Positions 35,791 to 50,350 of a stretch of 64,000 bases of DNA are shown here, in pieces. The stretch comes from Glandiceps talaboti (lineage: Eukaryota > Hemichordata > Enteropneusta > Spengelidae). The stretch's first letter is position 1. Every line of letters starts with the position of its first letter. A program made the translations under genes and the position numbers. The notes beneath the pieces are model-generated. The model was not told the origin of the DNA and ran no database searches. It was given only the letters and a program-made list of their open reading frames with translations. The DNA is taken from contig NC_135568.1 of NCBI RefSeq assembly GCF_964340395.1, positions 18,123,776-18,187,775 on the forward strand, in the 5' to 3' direction.

Positions 35791-38702
35791 CCATCTTGGG
35801 TGGCCTTGGAGTTCCATCCTGAAAGGAATGAATCAAACAGTACAGTATAATCTTATTGAAGGAATGAAATAACAGTCATTCAGATTCTAATATTTACTCT
35901 TACGTTGCCGCTACTCACAATGACCTTTTTGAAAAATATTACTGTCAATAATATAGTTATGCTAATCTCCAAAATGTTTCTACATTAAGCTACAATCTAC
36001 TTGTGACATAAGGTAGTCACTACTTGTCATGTGCTTAGTACTGACAAAATATCCTTTAGATAACTTGTACTTTCCATTGCTAAAAGAAAACAACTTTGGC
36101 CAAAAAACCTAATGGCCCTTTTCAGTAATTTTACAATTCCAAATGCTTACTTACTTCTTTCACTTCTGATTGGCTGTCTGATCTTCATCTGCCCTCTATT
36201 TTCGTGCCATCTTGGGTGGCCTTGGTGTTCCATCCTGAAAGGAATGAATCAAACAGTACAGTATAATCTTATTGAAGCAATGAAATAACAGTCATTCAGA
36301 TTCTAATATTTACTCTTATGTTGCCGCTACTCACAATGACCTTTTAGAAAAATATGTCTGCCAATAATATAATTATGCTAATCTCCAAAATGTTTCTACA
36401 TTCAGCTACAATCTACTTGTGACATAAGGTTGTCACTGCTTGTCATGTGCTTAGTACTGACAAAAGACCCTTTAGATAACTTGTACTTTCCATTGCTAAA
36501 AGAAAACAACTTTGGGCAAAAAACCTAATGGCCATTTTCAGTAATTTTACAATTACAAATGCTCACTTACTTCTTTCACTTCTGATTGGCTATCTGATCT
36601 TCATCTGCCCTCTATTTTCGTGCCATCTTGGGTGGCCTTGGAGTTCCATCCTGAAAGGAATGAATCAAACAGTACAGTATAATCTTATTGAAGCAATGAA
36701 ATAACAGTCATTCAGATTCTAATATTTACTCTTATGTTGCCGCTACTCACAATGACCTTTTTGAAAAATATTACTGTCAATAATATAATTATGCTAATCT
36801 CCAAAATGTTTCTACATTCAGCTACAATCTACTTGTGACATAAGGTAGTCACTGCTTGTCATGTGCTTAGTACTGACAAAAGACCCTTTAGATAACGTGT
36901 ACTTTCCACTGCTAAAAGAAAACAACTTTGGGCAAAAAACCAAATGGCCATTTTCAGTACTTTTACAATTCCAAATGCTCACTTACTTCTTTCACTTCTG
37001 ATTGGCTGTCTGATGTTCATCTGCCCTCTATTTTCGTGCCATCTTGGGTGGCCTTGGAGTTCCATCCTGAAAGGAATGAATCAAACAGTACAGTATAATC
37101 TTATTGAAGGAATGAAATAACAGTCATTCAGATTCTAATATTTACTCTTACGTTGCCGCTACTCACAATGACCTTTTTGAAAAATATTACTGTCAATAAT
37201 ATAATTATGCTAATCTCCAAAATGTTTCTTCATTCAGCTACAATCTACTTGTGACATAAGGTTGTCACTGCTTGTCATGTGCTTAGTACTGACAAAAGAC
37301 CCTTTAGATAACTTGTACTTTCCATTGCTAAATGAAAACAACTTTGGCCAAAAAACCTAATGGCCCTTTTCAGTAATTTTACAATTCCAAATGCTCACTT
37401 ACTTCTTTCACTTCTGATTGGCTGTCTGATGTTCATCTGCCCTCTATTTTCGTGCCATCTTGGGTGGCCTTGGAGTTCCATCCTGAAAGGAATGAATCAA
37501 ACAGTACAGTATAATCTTATTGAAGCTATGAAATAACAGTCATTCAGATTCTAATATTTACTCTTACGTTGCCGCTACACACAATGACCTTTTTGAAAAA
37601 TATTACTGCCAATAATATAATTATGCTAATCTCCAAAATGTTTCTACATTCAGCTACAATCTACTTGTGACATAAGGTTGTCACTGCTTGTCATGTGCTT
37701 AGTACTGACAAAAGACCCTTTAGATAACTTGTACTTTCCATTGCTAAAAGAAAACAACTTTGGGCAAAAAACCAAATGGCCATTTTCAGTACTTTTACAA
37801 TTCCAAATGCTCACTTACTTCTTTCACTTCTGATTGGCTGTCTGATATTCATCAGCCCTCTATATTCGTGCCATCTTCGGTGGCCTTGGAGTTCCATCCT
37901 GAAAGGAATGAATCAAACAGTATAGTATAATCTTATTGAAGCAATGAAATAACAGTCATTCAGATTCTAATATTTACTCTTATGTTGCCGCTACTCACAA
38001 TGACCTTTTTGAAAAATATTACTGTCAATAATATAATTATGCTAATCTTCAAAATGTTTCTACATTCAGCTACAATCTAGTTGTGACATAAGGTTGTCAC
38101 TACTTGTCATGTGCTTAGTACTGACAAAATATCCTTTAGATAACTTGTACTTTCCATTGCTAAAAGAAAACAACTTTGGCCAAAAAACCTAATGGCCATT
38201 TTCAGTAATTTTACAATTCCAAATGCTTACTTACTTCTTTCACTTCTGATTGGCTGTCTGATGTTCGTCTGCCCTCTATTTTCGTGCCATCTTGGGTGGC
38301 CTTGGAGTTCCATCCTGAAAGGAATGAATCAAACAGTACAGTATAATCTTATTGAACCAATGAAATAACAGTCATTCAGATTCTAATATTTACTCTTAAA
38401 TTGCCGCTACTAACAGTGAGCTTTTTGATAAATATCAATGCGAATAATATAGTTATGTTGATCTCCAAAATGTTTCTTCTTTCAGCTACCATTTACTTGT
38501 GACATAAGGTTGTCACTGCTTGTCATGTGCTTAGTACTGACAAAAGACCCTTTAGATAACTTGTACTTTCCATTGCTAAAAGAAAACAACTTTGGGCAAA
38601 AAACCTAATGGCCATTTTCAGTAATTTTACAATTACAAATGCTCACTTACTTCTTTCACTTCTGATTGGCTATCTGATCTTCATCTGCCCTCTATTTTCG
38701 TG
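35791..38702 (+). repeat. H heptamer H2-H7-D1, copy 1, 2,912 bp
   Basis: H2: gaaggaatg, atatagttatgc, cattaagct, aaaatatcc. H3: ccttggtgttcc, ttttagaaaa, tatgtctgcc. H4: aaggtagtcactgc, gataacgtg, caaatggcc. H5: gaaggaatg, tttcttcattc, aaatgaaaac. H6, H7 and D1 are as in the A hexamer. Seven 416-bp units. Confidence 0.85.
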
Positions 38703-41700
38703 CCATCTTGGGTGGCCTTGGAGTTCCATCCTGAAAGGAATGAATCAAACAGTACAGTATAATCTTATTGAAGCAATGAAATAACAGTCATTCAGATTCT
38801 AATATTTACTCTTACGTTGCCGTTACTCACAATAACCTTTTTGAAAAATATTACTGCCAATAATATAATTATGCTAATCTCAAAATGTTTCTACATTCAG
38901 CTACAATCTACTTGTGACATAAGGTTGTCACTGCTTGTCATGTGCTTAGTACTGACAAAAGACGCTTTAGATAACTTGTACTTTCCATTGCTAAAAGAAA
39001 ACAACTTTGGCCAAAAAACCTAATGGCCATTTTCAGTAATTTTACAATTCCAAATGCTCACTTACTTCTTTCACTTCTGATTGGCTGTCTGATGTTCATC
39101 TGCCCTCTATTTTCGTGCCATCTTGGGTGGCCTTGGAGTTCCATCCTGAAAGGAATGAATCAAACAGTACAGTATAATATTATTGAAGCTATGAAATAAC
39201 AGTCATTCAGATTCTAATATTTACTCTTACGTTGCCGCTACTCACAATGACCTTTTTGAAAAATATTACTGCCAATAATATAATTATGCTAATCTCCAAA
39301 ATGTTTCTACATTCAGCTACAATCTACTTGTGACATAAGGTTGTCACTGCTTGTCATGTGCTTAGTACTGACAAAAGACCCTTTAGATAACTTGTACTTT
39401 CCATTGCTAAAAGAAAACAACTTTGGCCAAAAAACCTAATGGCCATTTTCAGTAATTTTACAATTCCAAATGCTCACATACTTCTTTCACTTCTGATTGT
39501 TGGCTGTCTGATCTTCATCTGCCCTCTATTTTCGTGCCATCTTGGGTGGCCTTGGAGTTCCATCCTGAAAGGAATGAATCAAACAGTACAGTATAATCTT
39601 ACTGAAGCAATGAAATAACAGTCATTCAGATTCTAATATTTACTCTTACGTTGCCGCTACTCACAATGACCTTTTACAAAAATATTACTGCCAACAATAT
39701 AATTATGCTAATCTCCAAAATGTTTCTACATTCAGCTACAATCTACTTGTGACATAAGGTTGTCACTGCTTGTCATGTGCTTAGTACTGACAAAAGACCC
39801 TTTAGATAACTTGTACTTTCCATTGCTAAAAGAAAACAACTTTGGCCAAAAAACCTAATGGCCATTTTCAGTAATTTTACAATTCCAAATGCTCACTTAC
39901 TTCTTTCACTTCTGATTGGCTGTCTGATGTTCATCTGCCCTCTATTTTCGTGCCATCTTGGGTGGCCTTGGAGTTCCATCCTGAAAGGAATGAATCAAAC
40001 AGTACAGTATAATCTTATTGAAGCTATGAAATAACAGTCATTCAGATTCTAATATTTACTCTTACGTTGCCGCTACACACAATGACCTTTTTGAAAAATA
40101 TTACTGCCAATAATATAATTATGCTAATCTCCAAAATGTTTCTACATTCAGCTACAATCTACTTGTGACATAAGGTTGTCACTGCTTGTCATGTGCTTAG
40201 TACTGACAAAAGACCCTTTAGATAACTTGTACTTTCCATTGCTAAAAGAAAACAACTTTGGGCAAAAAACCAAATGGCCATTTTCAGTACTTTTACAATT
40301 CCAAATGCTCACTTACTTCTTTCACTTCTGATTGGCTGTCTGATATTCATCAGCCCTCTATATTCGTGCCATCTTCGGTGGCCTTGGAGTTCCATCCTGA
40401 AAGGAATGAATCAAACAGTATAGTATAATCTTATTGAAGCAATGAAATAACAGTCATTCAGATTCTAATATTTACTCTTATGTTGCCGCTACTCACAATG
40501 ACCTTTTTGAAAAATATTACTGTCAATAATATAATTATGCTAATCTTCAAAATGTTTCTACATTCAGCTACAATCTAGTTGTGACATAAGGTTGTCACTA
40601 CTTGTCATGTGCTTAGTACTGACAAAATATCCTTTAGATAACTTGTACTTTCCATTGCTAAAAGAAAACAACTTTGGCCAAAAAACCTAATGGCCATTTT
40701 CAGTAATTTTACAATTCCAAATGCTTACTTACTTCTTTCACTTCTGATTGGCTGTCTGATGTTCGTCTGCCCTCTATTTTCGTGCCATCTTGGGTGGCCT
40801 TGGAGTTCCATCCTGAAAGGAATGAATCAAACAGTACAGTATAATCTTATTGAACCAATGAAATAACAGTCATTCAGATTCTAATATTTACTCTTAAATT
40901 GCCGCTACTAACAGTGAGCTTTTTGATAAATATCAATGCGAATAATATAGTTATGTTGATCTCCAAAATGTTTCTTCTTTCAGCTACCATTTACTTGTGA
41001 CATAAGGTTGTCACTGCTTGTCATGTGCTTAGTACTGACAAAAGACCCTTTAGATAACTTGTACTTTCCATTGCTAAAAGAAAACAACTTTGGGCAAAAA
41101 ACCTAATGGCCATTTTCAGTAATTTTACAATTACAAATGCTCACTTACTTCTTTCACTTCTGATTGGCTATCTGATCTTCATCTGCCCTCTATTTTCGTG
41201 CCATCTTGGGTGGCCTTGGAGTTCCATCCTGAAAGGAATGAATCAAACAGTACAGTATAATCTTATTGAAGGAATGAAATAACAGTCATTCAGATTCTAA
41301 TATTTACTCTTACGTTGCCGCTACTCACAATGACCTTTTTGAAAAATATTACTGTCAATAATATAGTTATGCTAATCTCCAAAATGTTTCTACATTAAGC
41401 TACAATCTACTTGTGACATAAGGTAGTCACTACTTGTCATGTGCTTAGTACTGACAAAATATCCTTTAGATAACTTGTACTTTCCATTGCTAAAAGAAAA
41501 CAACTTTGGCCAAAAAACCTAATGGCCCTTTTCAGTAATTTTACAATTCCAAATGCTTACTTACTTCTTTCACTTCTGATTGGCTGTCTGATCTTCATCT
41601 GCCCTCTATTTTCGTGCCATCTTGGGTGGCCTTGGTGTTCCATCCTGAAAGGAATGAATCAAACAGTACAGTATAATCTTATTGAAGCAATGAAATAACA

Positions 41701-44112
41701 GTCATTCAGATTCTAATATTTACTCTTATGTTGCCGCTACTCACAATGACCTTTTAGAAAAATATGTCTGCCAATAATATAATTATGCTAATCTCCAAAA
41801 TGTTTCTACATTCAGCTACAATCTACTTGTGACATAAGGTTGTCACTGCTTGTCATGTGCTTAGTACTGACAAAAGACCCTTTAGATAACTTGTACTTTC
41901 CATTGCTAAAAGAAAACAACTTTGGGCAAAAAACCTAATGGCCATTTTCAGTAATTTTACAATTACAAATGCTCACTTACTTCTTTCACTTCTGATTGGC
42001 TATCTGATCTTCATCTGCCCTCTATTTTCGTGCCATCTTGGGTGGCCTTGGAGTTCCATCCTGAAAGGAATGAATCAAACAGTACAGTATAATCTTATTG
42101 AAGCAATGAAATAACAGTCATTCAGATTCTAATATTTACTCTTATGTTGCCGCTACTCACAATGACCTTTTTGAAAAATATTACTGTCAATAATATAATT
42201 ATGCTAATCTCCAAAATGTTTCTACATTCAGCTACAATCTACTTGTGACATAAGGTAGTCACTGCTTGTCATGTGCTTAGTACTGACAAAAGACCCTTTA
42301 GATAACGTGTACTTTCCACTGCTAAAAGAAAACAACTTTGGGCAAAAAACCAAATGGCCATTTTCAGTACTTTTACAATTCCAAATGCTCACTTACTTCT
42401 TTCACTTCTGATTGGCTGTCTGATGTTCATCTGCCCTCTATTTTCGTGCCATCTTGGGTGGCCTTGGAGTTCCATCCTGAAAGGAATGAATCAAACAGTA
42501 CAGTATAATCTTATTGAAGGAATGAAATAACAGTCATTCAGATTCTAATATTTACTCTTACGTTGCCGCTACTCACAATGACCTTTTTGAAAAATATTAC
42601 TGTCAATAATATAATTATGCTAATCTCCAAAATGTTTCTTCATTCAGCTACAATCTACTTGTGACATAAGGTTGTCACTGCTTGTCATGTGCTTAGTACT
42701 GACAAAAGACCCTTTAGATAACTTGTACTTTCCATTGCTAAATGAAAACAACTTTGGCCAAAAAACCTAATGGCCCTTTTCAGTAATTTTACAATTCCAA
42801 ATGCTCACTTACTTCTTTCACTTCTGATTGGCTGTCTGATGTTCATCTGCCCTCTATTTTCGTGCCATCTTGGGTGGCCTTGGAGTTCCATCCTGAAAGG
42901 AATGAATCAAACAGTACAGTATAATCTTATTGAAGCTATGAAATAACAGTCATTCAGATTCTAATATTTACTCTTACGTTGCCGCTACACACAATGACCT
43001 TTTTGAAAAATATTACTGCCAATAATATAATTATGCTAATCTCCAAAATGTTTCTACATTCAGCTACAATCTACTTGTGACATAAGGTTGTCACTGCTTG
43101 TCATGTGCTTAGTACTGACAAAAGACCCTTTAGATAACTTGTACTTTCCATTGCTAAAAGAAAACAACTTTGGGCAAAAAACCAAATGGCCATTTTCAGT
43201 ACTTTTACAATTCCAAATGCTCACTTACTTCTTTCACTTCTGATTGGCTGTCTGATATTCATCAGCCCTCTATATTCGTGCCATCTTCGGTGGCCTTGGA
43301 GTTCCATCCTGAAAGGAATGAATCAAACAGTATAGTATAATCTTATTGAAGCAATGAAATAACAGTCATTCAGATTCTAATATTTACTCTTATGTTGCCG
43401 CTACTCACAATGACCTTTTTGAAAAATATTACTGTCAATAATATAATTATGCTAATCTTCAAAATGTTTCTACATTCAGCTACAATCTAGTTGTGACATA
43501 AGGTTGTCACTACTTGTCATGTGCTTAGTACTGACAAAATATCCTTTAGATAACTTGTACTTTCCATTGCTAAAAGAAAACAACTTTGGCCAAAAAACCT
43601 AATGGCCATTTTCAGTAATTTTACAATTCCAAATGCTTACTTACTTCTTTCACTTCTGATTGGCTGTCTGATGTTCGTCTGCCCTCTATTTTCGTGCCAT
43701 CTTGGGTGGCCTTGGAGTTCCATCCTGAAAGGAATGAATCAAACAGTACAGTATAATCTTATTGAACCAATGAAATAACAGTCATTCAGATTCTAATATT
43801 TACTCTTAAATTGCCGCTACTAACAGTGAGCTTTTTGATAAATATCAATGCGAATAATATAGTTATGTTGATCTCCAAAATGTTTCTTCTTTCAGCTACC
43901 ATTTACTTGTGACATAAGGTTGTCACTGCTTGTCATGTGCTTAGTACTGACAAAAGACCCTTTAGATAACTTGTACTTTCCATTGCTAAAAGAAAACAAC
44001 TTTGGGCAAAAAACCTAATGGCCATTTTCAGTAATTTTACAATTACAAATGCTCACTTACTTCTTTCACTTCTGATTGGCTATCTGATCTTCATCTGCCC
44101 TCTATTTTCGTG
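38703..44112 (+). repeat. 13-mer HOR (A hexamer + H heptamer), copy 2, 5,410 bp
   Basis: Same length and module order as the preceding 13-mer. It contains the A hexamer 38703-41200 and the H heptamer 41201-44112. The next unit restarts at H2, not A1, so exchange boundaries differ on the two sides. Confidence 0.85.
41201..44112 (+). repeat. H heptamer, copy 2, 2,912 bp
   Basis: Same seven types in order, including the rare gataacgtg allele of H4 near 42303. Directly followed by another heptamer. Confidence 0.85.
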
Positions 44113-47024
44113 CCATCTTGGGTGGCCTTGGAGTTCCATCCTGAAAGGAATGAATCAAACAGTACAGTATAATCTTATTGAAGGAATGAAATAACAGTCA
44201 TTCAGATTCTAATATTTACTCTTACGTTGCCGCTACTCACAATGACCTTTTTGAAAAATATTACTGTCAATAATATAGTTATGCTAATCTCCAAAATGTT
44301 TCTACATTAAGCTACAATCTACTTGTGACATAAGGTAGTCACTACTTGTCATGTGCTTAGTACTGACAAAATATCCTTTAGATAACTTGTACTTTCCATT
44401 GCTAAAAGAAAACAACTTTGGCCAAAAAACCTAATGGCCCTTTTCAGTAATTTTACAATTCCAAATGCTTACTTACTTCTTTCACTTCTGATTGGCTGTC
44501 TGATCTTCATCTGCCCTCTATTTTCGTGCCATCTTGGGTGGCCTTGGTGTTCCATCCTGAAAGGAATGAATCAAACAGTACAGTATAATCTTATTGAAGC
44601 AATGAAATAACAGTCATTCAGATTCTAATATTTACTCTTATGTTGCCGCTACTCACAATGACCTTTTAGAAAAATATGTCTGCCAATAATATAATTATGC
44701 TAATCTCCAAAATGTTTCTACATTCAGCTACAATCTACTTGTGACATAAGGTTGTCACTGCTTGTCATGTGCTTAGTACTGACAAAAGACCCTTTAGATA
44801 ACTTGTACTTTCCATTGCTAAAAGAAAACAACTTTGGGCAAAAAACCTAATGGCCATTTTCAGTAATTTTACAATTACAAATGCTCACTTACTTCTTTCA
44901 CTTCTGATTGGCTATCTGATCTTCATCTGCCCTCTATTTTCGTGCCATCTTGGGTGGCCTTGGAGTTCCATCCTGAAAGGAATGAATCAAACAGTACAGT
45001 ATAATCTTATTGAAGCAATGAAATAACAGTCATTCAGATTCTAATATTTACTCTTATGTTGCCGCTACTCACAATGACCTTTTTGAAAAATATTACTGTC
45101 AATAATATAATTATGCTAATCTCCAAAATGTTTCTACATTCAGCTACAATCTACTTGTGACATAAGGTAGTCACTGCTTGTCATGTGCTTAGTACTGACA
45201 AAAGACCCTTTAGATAACGTGTACTTTCCACTGCTAAAAGAAAACAACTTTGGGCAAAAAACCAAATGGCCATTTTCAGTACTTTTACAATTCCAAATGC
45301 TCACTTACTTCTTTCACTTCTGATTGGCTGTCTGATGTTCATCTGCCCTCTATTTTCGTGCCATCTTGGGTGGCCTTGGAGTTCCATCCTGAAAGGAATG
45401 AATCAAACAGTACAGTATAATCTTATTGAAGGAATGAAATAACAGTCATTCAGATTCTAATATTTACTCTTACGTTGCCGCTACTCACAATGACCTTTTT
45501 GAAAAATATTACTGTCAATAATATAATTATGCTAATCTCCAAAATGTTTCTTCATTCAGCTACAATCTACTTGTGACATAAGGTTGTCACTGCTTGTCAT
45601 GTGCTTAGTACTGACAAAAGACCCTTTAGATAACTTGTACTTTCCATTGCTAAATGAAAACAACTTTGGCCAAAAAACCTAATGGCCCTTTTCAGTAATT
45701 TTACAATTCCAAATGCTCACTTACTTCTTTCACTTCTGATTGGCTGTCTGATGTTCATCTGCCCTCTATTTTCGTGCCATCTTGGGTGGCCTTGGAGTTC
45801 CATCCTGAAAGGAATGAATCAAACAGTACAGTATAATCTTATTGAAGCTATGAAATAACAGTCATTCAGATTCTAATATTTACTCTTACGTTGCCGCTAC
45901 ACACAATGACCTTTTTGAAAAATATTACTGCCAATAATATAATTATGCTAATCTCCAAAATGTTTCTACATTCAGCTACAATCTACTTGTGACATAAGGT
46001 TGTCACTGCTTGTCATGTGCTTAGTACTGACAAAAGACCCTTTAGATAACTTGTACTTTCCATTGCTAAAAGAAAACAACTTTGGGCAAAAAACCAAATG
46101 GCCATTTTCAGTACTTTTACAATTCCAAATGCTCACTTACTTCTTTCACTTCTGATTGGCTGTCTGATATTCATCAGCCCTCTATATTCGTGCCATCTTC
46201 GGTGGCCTTGGAGTTCCATCCTGAAAGGAATGAATCAAACAGTATAGTATAATCTTATTGAAGCAATGAAATAACAGTCATTCAGATTCTAATATTTACT
46301 CTTATGTTGCCGCTACTCACAATGACCTTTTTGAAAAATATTACTGTCAATAATATAATTATGCTAATCTTCAAAATGTTTCTACATTCAGCTACAATCT
46401 AGTTGTGACATAAGGTTGTCACTACTTGTCATGTGCTTAGTACTGACAAAATATCCTTTAGATAACTTGTACTTTCCATTGCTAAAAGAAAACAACTTTG
46501 GCCAAAAAACCTAATGGCCATTTTCAGTAATTTTACAATTCCAAATGCTTACTTACTTCTTTCACTTCTGATTGGCTGTCTGATGTTCGTCTGCCCTCTA
46601 TTTTCGTGCCATCTTGGGTGGCCTTGGAGTTCCATCCTGAAAGGAATGAATCAAACAGTACAGTATAATCTTATTGAACCAATGAAATAACAGTCATTCA
46701 GATTCTAATATTTACTCTTAAATTGCCGCTACTAACAGTGAGCTTTTTGATAAATATCAATGCGAATAATATAGTTATGTTGATCTCCAAAATGTTTCTT
46801 CTTTCAGCTACCATTTACTTGTGACATAAGGTTGTCACTGCTTGTCATGTGCTTAGTACTGACAAAAGACCCTTTAGATAACTTGTACTTTCCATTGCTA
46901 AAAGAAAACAACTTTGGGCAAAAAACCTAATGGCCATTTTCAGTAATTTTACAATTACAAATGCTCACTTACTTCTTTCACTTCTGATTGGCTATCTGAT
47001 CTTCATCTGCCCTCTATTTTCGTG
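44113..47024 (+). repeat. H heptamer, copy 3, 2,912 bp
   Basis: Appears identical by eye to the preceding heptamer, giving the only back-to-back pair of complete heptamers in the window. This suggests a very recent duplication. Confidence 0.85.
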
Positions 47025-48688
47025 CCATCTTGGGTGGCCTTGGAGTTCCATCCTGAAAGGAATGAATCAAACAGTACAGTATAATCTTATTGAAGGAATG
47101 AAATAACAGTCATTCAGATTCTAATATTTACTCTTACGTTGCCGCTACTCACAATGACCTTTTTGAAAAATATTACTGTCAATAATATAGTTATGCTAAT
47201 CTCCAAAATGTTTCTACATTAAGCTACAATCTACTTGTGACATAAGGTAGTCACTACTTGTCATGTGCTTAGTACTGACAAAATATCCTTTAGATAACTT
47301 GTACTTTCCATTGCTAAAAGAAAACAACTTTGGCCAAAAAACCTAATGGCCCTTTTCAGTAATTTTACAATTCCAAATGCTTACTTACTTCTTTCACTTC
47401 TGATTGGCTGTCTGATCTTCATCTGCCCTCTATTTTCGTGCCATCTTGGGTGGCCTTGGTGTTCCATCCTGAAAGGAATGAATCAAACAGTACAGTATAA
47501 TCTTATTGAAGCAATGAAATAACAGTCATTCAGATTCTAATATTTACTCTTATGTTGCCGCTACTCACAATGACCTTTTAGAAAAATATGTCTGCCAATA
47601 ATATAATTATGCTAATCTCCAAAATGTTTCTACATTCAGCTACAATCTACTTGTGACATAAGGTTGTCACTGCTTGTCATGTGCTTAGTACTGACAAAAG
47701 ACCCTTTAGATAACTTGTACTTTCCATTGCTAAAAGAAAACAACTTTGGGCAAAAAACCTAATGGCCATTTTCAGTAATTTTACAATTACAAATGCTCAC
47801 TTACTTCTTTCACTTCTGATTGGCTATCTGATCTTCATCTGCCCTCTATTTTCGTGCCATCTTGGGTGGCCTTGGAGTTCCATCCTGAAAGGAATGAATC
47901 AAACAGTACAGTATAATCTTATTGAAGCAATGAAATAACAGTCATTCAGATTCTAATATTTACTCTTATGTTGCCGCTACTCACAATGACCTTTTTGAAA
48001 AATATTACTGTCAATAATATAATTATGCTAATCTCCAAAATGTTTCTACATTCAGCTACAATCTACTTGTGACATAAGGTAGTCACTGCTTGTCATGTGC
48101 TTAGTACTGACAAAAGACCCTTTAGATAACTTGTACTTTCCACTGCTAAAAGAAAACAACTTTGGGCAAAAAACCAAATGGCCATTTTCAGTACTTTTAC
48201 AATTCCAAATGCTCACTTACTTCTTTCACTTCTGATTGGCTGTCTGATGTTCATCTGCCCTCTATTTTCGTGCCATCTTGGGTGGCCTTGGAGTTCCATC
48301 CTGAAAGGAATGAATCAAACAGTACAGTATAATCTTATTGAAGGAATGAAATAACAGTCATTCAGATTCTAATATTTACTCTTACGTTGCCGCTACTCAC
48401 AATGACCTTTTTGAAAAATATTACTGTCAATAATATAATTATGCTAATCTCCAAAATGTTTCTTCATTCAGCTACAATCTACTTGTGACATAAGGTTGTC
48501 ACTGCTTGTCATGTGCTTAGTACTGACAAAAGACCCTTTAGATAACTTGTACTTTCCATTGCTAAATGAAAACAACTTTGGCCAAAAAACCTAATGGCCA
48601 TTTTCAGTAATTTTACAATTCCAAATGCTCACTTACTTCTTTCACTTCTGATTGGCTGTCTGATCTTCATCTGCCCTCTATTTTCGTG
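47025..48688 (+). repeat. Truncated H tetramer H2-H3-H4'-H5', 1,664 bp
   Basis: The first four heptamer monomers, ending where a B1 monomer begins. H4' has gataacttg instead of gataacgtg. H5' has ggccatttt and gatcttc, unlike the complete heptamers. The same truncation ends macro-unit 2. Confidence 0.8.
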
Positions 48689-50350
48689 CCATCTTGGGTG
48701 GCCTTGGAGTTCCATCCTGAAAGGAATGAATCAAACAGTACAGTATAATCTTATTGAAGCAATGAAATAACAGTCATTCAGATTCTAATATTTACTCTTA
48801 TGTTGCCGCTACTCACAATGACCTTTTTGAAAAATATTACTGTCAATAATATAGTTATGCTAATCTCCAAAATGTTTCTACATTAAGCTACAATCTACTT
48901 GTGACATAAGGTAGTCACTGCTTGTCATGTGCTTAGTACTGACAAAAGACCCTTTAGATAACTTGTACTTTCCATTGTTAAAAGAAAACAACTTTGGGCA
49001 AAAAACCTAATGCCATTTTCAGTAATTTTACAATTCCAAATGCTCACTTACTTCTTTCACTTCTGATTGGCTGTCTGATGTTCATCTGCCCTCTATTTTC
49101 GTGCCATCTTGGGTGGCCTTGGAGTTCCATCCTGAAAGGAATGAATCAAACAGTATAGTATAATCTTTTTGAAGCAATGAAATAACAGTCATTCAGATTC
49201 TAATATTTACTCTTACGTTGCCGCTACTCACAATGACCTTTTTCAAAAATATTACTGCCAATAATATAATTATGCTAATCTCCAAAATGTTTCTACATTC
49301 AGCTACAATCTACTTGTGACATAAGGTTGTCACTGCTTGTCATGTGCTTAGTACTGACAAAACACCCTTTAGATAACTTGTACTTTCCACTGCTAAAAGA
49401 AAACAACTTTAGGCAAAAAACCTAATGGCCATTTTCAGTAATTTTACAATTCCAAATGCTCACTTACTTCTTTCACTTCTGATTGGCTGTCTGATCTTCA
49501 TCTGCCCTCTATTTTCGTGCCATCTTGGGTGGCCTTGGAGTTCCATCCTGAAAGGAATGAATCAAACAGTACAGTATAATCTTATTGAAGCAATGAAATA
49601 ACAGTCATTCAGATTCTAATATTTACTCTTAAATTGCCGCTACTCACAATGACCTTTTTGAAAAACATTACTGTCAATAATATAATTATGCTAATCTCCA
49701 AAATGTTTCTACATTCAGCTACAATCTAGTTGTGACATAAGGTTGTCACTACTTGTCATGTGCTTAGTACTGACAAAATATCCTTTAGATAACTTGTACT
49801 TTCCATTGCTAAAAGAAAACAACTTTGGCCAAAAAACGTGAGGGCCATTTTCAGTAATTTTACAATTCCAAATGCTCACTTACTTCTTTCACTTCTGATT
49901 GGCTGTCTGATGTTCATCTGCCCTCTATTTTCGTGCCATCTTGGGTGGCCTTGGAGTTCCATCCTGAAAGGAATGAATCAAACAGTACAGTATAATCTTA
50001 TTGAAGCAATGAAATAACAGTCATTCAGATTCTAATATTTACTCTTAAATTGCCGCTACTAAAGTGACCTTTTTGATAAATATCACTGCCAATAATATAG
50101 TTATGTTGATCTCCAAAATGTTTCTTCTTTCAGCTACAATTTACTTGTGACATAAGGTTGTCACTGCTTGTCATGTGCTTAGTAATGACAAAACACCCAT
50201 TAGATAACTTGTACTTTCCATTGCTAAAAGAAAACAACTTTGGCCAAAAAACGTGAAGGCCATTTTCAGTAATTTTACAATTCCAAACGCTTACTTACTT
50301 CTTTCACTTCTGATTGGCTGTCTGATCTTCATCTGCCATCTATTTTCGTG
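48689..50350 (+). repeat. B tetramer, copy 2, 1,662 bp
   Basis: Same length and markers as at 31631. B4 here has aaaacaccc and tgccatcta where the first copy has aaaacgccc and tgccctcta; the third copy at 59919 shares these alleles. Confidence 0.85.

Larger units (their letters stand above)
33293..38702 (+). repeat. 13-mer HOR (A hexamer + H heptamer), copy 1, 5,410 bp
   Basis: A1-A2-A3-H6-H7-D1 (33293-35790) followed by H2-H3-H4-H5-H6-H7-D1 (35791-38702). The following 5,410 bp repeat it almost exactly. Only two substitutions were noticed by eye: a C/T at 33413 versus 38823, and catgcc versus cgtgcc at the first D1 boundary (about 35372 versus 40782). Confidence 0.85.
31631..48688 (+). repeat. 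Macro-HOR 1, 17,058 bp (41 monomers)
   Basis: Module order: B tetramer, A hexamer, H heptamer, A hexamer, H heptamer, H heptamer, truncated H tetramer (4+6+7+6+7+7+4 = 41). It begins with the B1 monomer marked by ttgttaaaag and aatgccatttt, which occurs only three times in the window and always starts a macro-unit. Confidence 0.8.
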
